DNA from: JACJWR01 sp044326505 | GTDB taxonomy: Bacteria > Actinomycetota > Actinomycetes > S36-B12 > UBA10799 | NCBI GenBank assembly: GCA_044326505.1 | Contig: JBIRBF010000151.1 | Coordinates: 1-6,684 of the forward strand | DNA length: 6,684 nucleotides | Direction: 5' to 3' | Shown here: positions 5,030 to 6,684 of the stretch, piece after piece | Numbering within the stretch: position 1 is the stretch's first letter | Layout of the letters: each line of letters begins with the position of its first letter | Program-made: the position numbers and the translations under genes | Notes under the pieces: generated by a model | Told to the model about the DNA's origin: nothing | What the model saw: the letters and a program-made list of their open reading frames with translations, nothing else | Database searches by the model: none

Positions 5030-6415
5030 CTACAGGTAGCCCTTCTTGCTCAACCAGTTGAACGAGAACCACCCCGGAATCGTGGGCAGCCAGAACGTCA
5101 GCAGCCGGAAGAGCAACACGCTGGACACCGCGATGCTGCCCTCAACCCCTGCCGCCGTCAGACCGGCCGACAGCGCTAGTTCCACCGCGCCCAGGCCGCC
5201 AGGGGTGGGCGCGGCCTGACCCAGGGTGGCGCCGGCCAGGTAGACCACGCAGATGGCCCAGATGTCGCCCCCGCCGCCGAACGCGCGCACACATGCCACC
5301 AGGCACATGCAGTAGCCGAGGTTGAGCAGCAGGATGCCGCCGATGCCCTCGGCCAGCTTCGCCGGGCGCTGGGTGAGGGTGAGCAGCCTGGGTCCCACCT
5401 GGGCGAGCAGCGGCTGGACGCGCTGCTGCAGCCAGCGTCGGGAGTAGGGCACCGCGATGGCGAGCAGCAGGGCGACCACGAAGATGACGCCGATGATCAT
5501 CGCCCAGGCCGGCACGGGGATGTCGATATGGGACTGCGTGCCGGCCAGGATGCCGAAGCCGAGCAGCAGCAGGAGGTGCATGAGGAATGCCATCACCTGC
5601 GACACCGCGACGCTCGCCGCGGCCAACGCGGGGTGGACCTCGGATCGCTGCAGATAGCGCACGTTGACCGCCACGGCGCCAAGCGTGGGCGGCGACACCA
5701 GCGTGGCGAAACTCGCCGCGAGCTGGGCCAGCATCGTGCGCACCATGGACAGCTTCTCGGGCACGAACCCCGTGAGCGACATCGCGGCGCCCAAGTAGGT
5801 GCCGGCCGAGAGCAGCAGGGCCGGAAGCACCCAGCGCCAGTCGGCCTGCGAGGCGAGTTCGGCCAGGTTCACCCGTGCCAGCTGGGTGAGCAGGATGTAC
5901 GCCGCGATGGTTCCGGCGATGATGGTCAGGATGGTTTTGGGCTTGAGCCGCTCCAGCTGGATCTGCTCCGGTGGGGCGCCCGGGTTGACCTCCAGCAGCG
6001 ACTCGCGCAGCTCCTTCATCAGGTCTTTGCGCCTGCGCATCGCATGGCGCGTGGCCGGCGAGAGGCCCACCGGCTGTAGCGCCGGCAGCGCCCGCAGCAG
6101 CAGATCTTGGCCCAGCACGCGCGTGCCGGATGCGATGGCGCGCTCGGTTGACGTCAGGAGCGCCAGGGTGCACAGCGTCTCGGCGAGGTCCAGTCGCAGG
6201 GCGATGTCGCCTGCCGCGATCGAACCCTCCTCGCCGTTGATAAGCCAGATGCCGCCGTTGGGATCGCGCAGGATGTTGGTGGCCGAGAGCGTCCGGTGGC
6301 TCATGTCGTTCTCGTTGAGCTTCTTCACGGCCGCCCACACGCGGTCGAGGTCGCCGTCGGTCAGGTCCTCGCCGATGGCGGCGATCGGCTGGGCCTCGAT
6401 GGTCTCGTAGGCCAT
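5030..6415 (-). CDS. Flippase-like/LPG-synthase transmembrane protein with degenerate kinase-like domain, 5'-truncated
   Basis: This is the C-terminal 461 residues of a multi-pass membrane protein of the lysylphosphatidylglycerol-synthase TM / UPF0104 (YbhN, AglD-like) family, thought to move or handle membrane lipids. About eight hydrophobic segments are visible (roughly 162-180, 194-212, 264-292, 303-323, 357-378, 384-400, 412-435, 436-452), with the signature PTPGGLGAVE (403-412). Before them, residues 1-130 are the second half of a kinase/phosphotransferase-like domain: HRTLSATNIL (40-49) at the catalytic loop and WLINGEEG (57-64) at the DFG position. Catalytic Asp is missing at both (T42, N60), so it is a pseudokinase. 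Family members I recall are longer, with the kinase N-lobe and often more upstream. Those parts are absent because aroB sequence begins here. ATG 6415 is just the first Met at the break. The open frame continues to 6643, but as an Arg/Ser-rich antisense shadow of aroB. It converges on moeZ, 24 bp apart. Confidence 0.82.
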   Translation of the reverse strand: MAYETIEAQPIAAIGEDLTDGDLDRVWAAVKKLNENDMSHRTLSATNILRDPNGGIWLINGEEGSIAAGDIALRLDLAETLCTLALLTSTERAIASGTRVLGQDLLLRALPALQPVGLSPATRHAMRRRKDLMKELRESLLEVNPGAPPEQIQLERLKPKTILTIIAGTIAAYILLTQLARVNLAELASQADWRWVLPALLLSAGTYLGAAMSLTGFVPEKLSMVRTMLAQLAASFATLVSPPTLGAVAVNVRYLQRSEVHPALAAASVAVSQVMAFLMHLLLLLGFGILAGTQSHIDIPVPAWAMIIGVIFVVALLLAIAVPYSRRWLQQRVQPLLAQVGPRLLTLTQRPAKLAEGIGGILLLNLGYCMCLVACVRAFGGGGDIWAICVVYLAGATLGQAAPTPGGLGAVELALSAGLTAAGVEGSIAVSSVLLFRLLTFWLPTIPGWFSFNWLSKKGYL

Positions 6416-6440
6416 GAGCGACGCGTCCGGCGCCACGACC
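6413..6440. other. Probable junction: assembly chimera or rearrangement breakpoint
   Basis: Left of about 6413 the - strand encodes the flippase-like protein. Right of about 6438 the + strand encodes AroB. The two first ATGs overlap head to head (CAT 6413-6415, ATG 6414-6416), leaving no room for promoters or RBSs, and the left gene lacks its 5' half. By hand count GC is about 67% in 6301-6420 and 69-71% in 5941-6300, against about 78% in 6481-6660. The exact breakpoint cannot be placed within some 25 bases. Confidence 0.6.
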
Positions 6441-6684
6441 CTCCACGTTGGCGGCGCGTCGCCGTACGACGTGGTGGTCGGCCGCGACCTGCTCGACCGG
6501 CTGCCCGGGGTGCTGGGAGAGGCGCCCGAGCGGGTCGCCCTCGTGCATCCCGACCGGCTGGACGACCTGGCCCACCGGGTGCGGACCGTCCTGCGTGACC
6601 GCGGCGTGCTGCTCCTCCCCGTGCCCGACGGCGAGGAGGCCAAGACCGCGGCGGAGGCCGCGCTGTGCTGGGAGGCTCTCGGCC
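6414..6684 (+). CDS. aroB: 3-dehydroquinate synthase, N-terminal part (runs off the window)
   Basis: Ninety codons are visible from ATG 6414 to the window end. AroB is the NAD- and divalent-metal-dependent cytoplasmic enzyme that turns DAHP into 3-dehydroquinate, the second step of the shikimate pathway. Evidence is the characteristic N-terminus HVGGASPYDVVVG (11-23), then ERVALVHP (39-46), and the conserved VPDGEEAKT (70-78) of the nucleotide-binding domain, followed by the helix with CWEALG (85-90). These are at the residue positions usual for AroB. The start codon is part of ATGA, the kind of overlap with which aroB often follows aroK, but no aroK lies upstream. Instead the antisense flippase gene abuts it, and no SD or promoter can be assigned. 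GC is markedly higher than in the rest of the window, so this segment may come from another place or organism. The AroB identity is strong, the exact start less so. Confidence 0.88.
   Translation, partial: MSDASGATTLHVGGASPYDVVVGRDLLDRLPGVLGEAPERVALVHPDRLDDLAHRVRTVLRDRGVLLLPVPDGEEAKTAAEAALCWEALG

Noticed and set aside
6416..6643. N-terminal extension of the flippase gene to ATG 6643
   Set aside because: Arg/Ser/Thr-rich composition and exact antisense overlap with a clear aroB reading frame indicate a shadow, not protein sequence.
1..6684. CRISPR, IS element, att site, tRNA or defence system
   Set aside because: No spaced direct repeats, transposase or integrase motifs, tRNA-like folds or defence domains were seen; apart from the aroB join the window is ordinary housekeeping chromosome.

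Overview
The window looks like chromosomal DNA of a high-GC Gram-positive bacterium of the class Actinomycetia. Three things point there: high GC with strong GC bias in codon use, actinobacterial -10 hexamers placed directly in front of start codons, and a gene block I recognise from memory of the Mycobacterium tuberculosis Rv3206c-Rv3211 neighbourhood (rhlE helicase, ferritin-like MiaE_2 protein, TB9.4/DUF3107, FasR-type TetR regulator, MoeZ). The genus cannot be settled from the sequence. I see no phage, CRISPR, IS element, tRNA or rRNA.

Layout. 1-297 (+) is the 3' part of a small zinc-ribbon protein. It converges on a DEAD-box RNA helicase (321-1808, -), and the two share a perfect 11-bp hairpin. 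The 229-bp divergent region 1809-2037 holds a helicase promoter, a structured leader, a possible seven-codon upstream ORF, and a leaderless-type promoter for a ferritin-like MiaE_2 protein (2038-2709, +). That gene converges, 13 bp apart, on the small DUF3107 protein (2723-2947, -), which lies downstream of a FasR-like TetR regulator (3062-3700, -). A palindrome overlapping the fasR -10 element sits in the 114-bp region between fasR and the divergent moeZ (3815-5005, +). moeZ converges on a membrane flippase/LPG-synthase-like gene (5030-6415, -), whose 5' half is missing. At that point the sequence changes abruptly to the start of aroB (6414-6684+, +). No gene-free stretch exceeds 300 bases.

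How the genes relate. They do not form one pathway. They cover RNA remodelling (helicase), a putative diiron enzyme, probable acyl-CoA-responsive regulation (FasR), activation of sulfur-carrier proteins (MoeZ), membrane lipid handling, and the shikimate pathway (AroB). The stable neighbourhood of the first five across actinobacteria is the main contextual clue for the uncharacterised members.

Main anomalies: (1) a probable chimeric or rearrangement junction near 6413-6440, where the truncated flippase gene and aroB have overlapping divergent start codons and GC jumps from roughly 67-71% to 78% by hand count; (2) Gln in place of the expected His at both candidate iron-ligand motifs of the ferritin-like protein; (3) two genes whose -10 hexamer ends exactly 6 nt before the ATG, one of them inside a palindromic operator; (4) an elaborate leader in front of the helicase.
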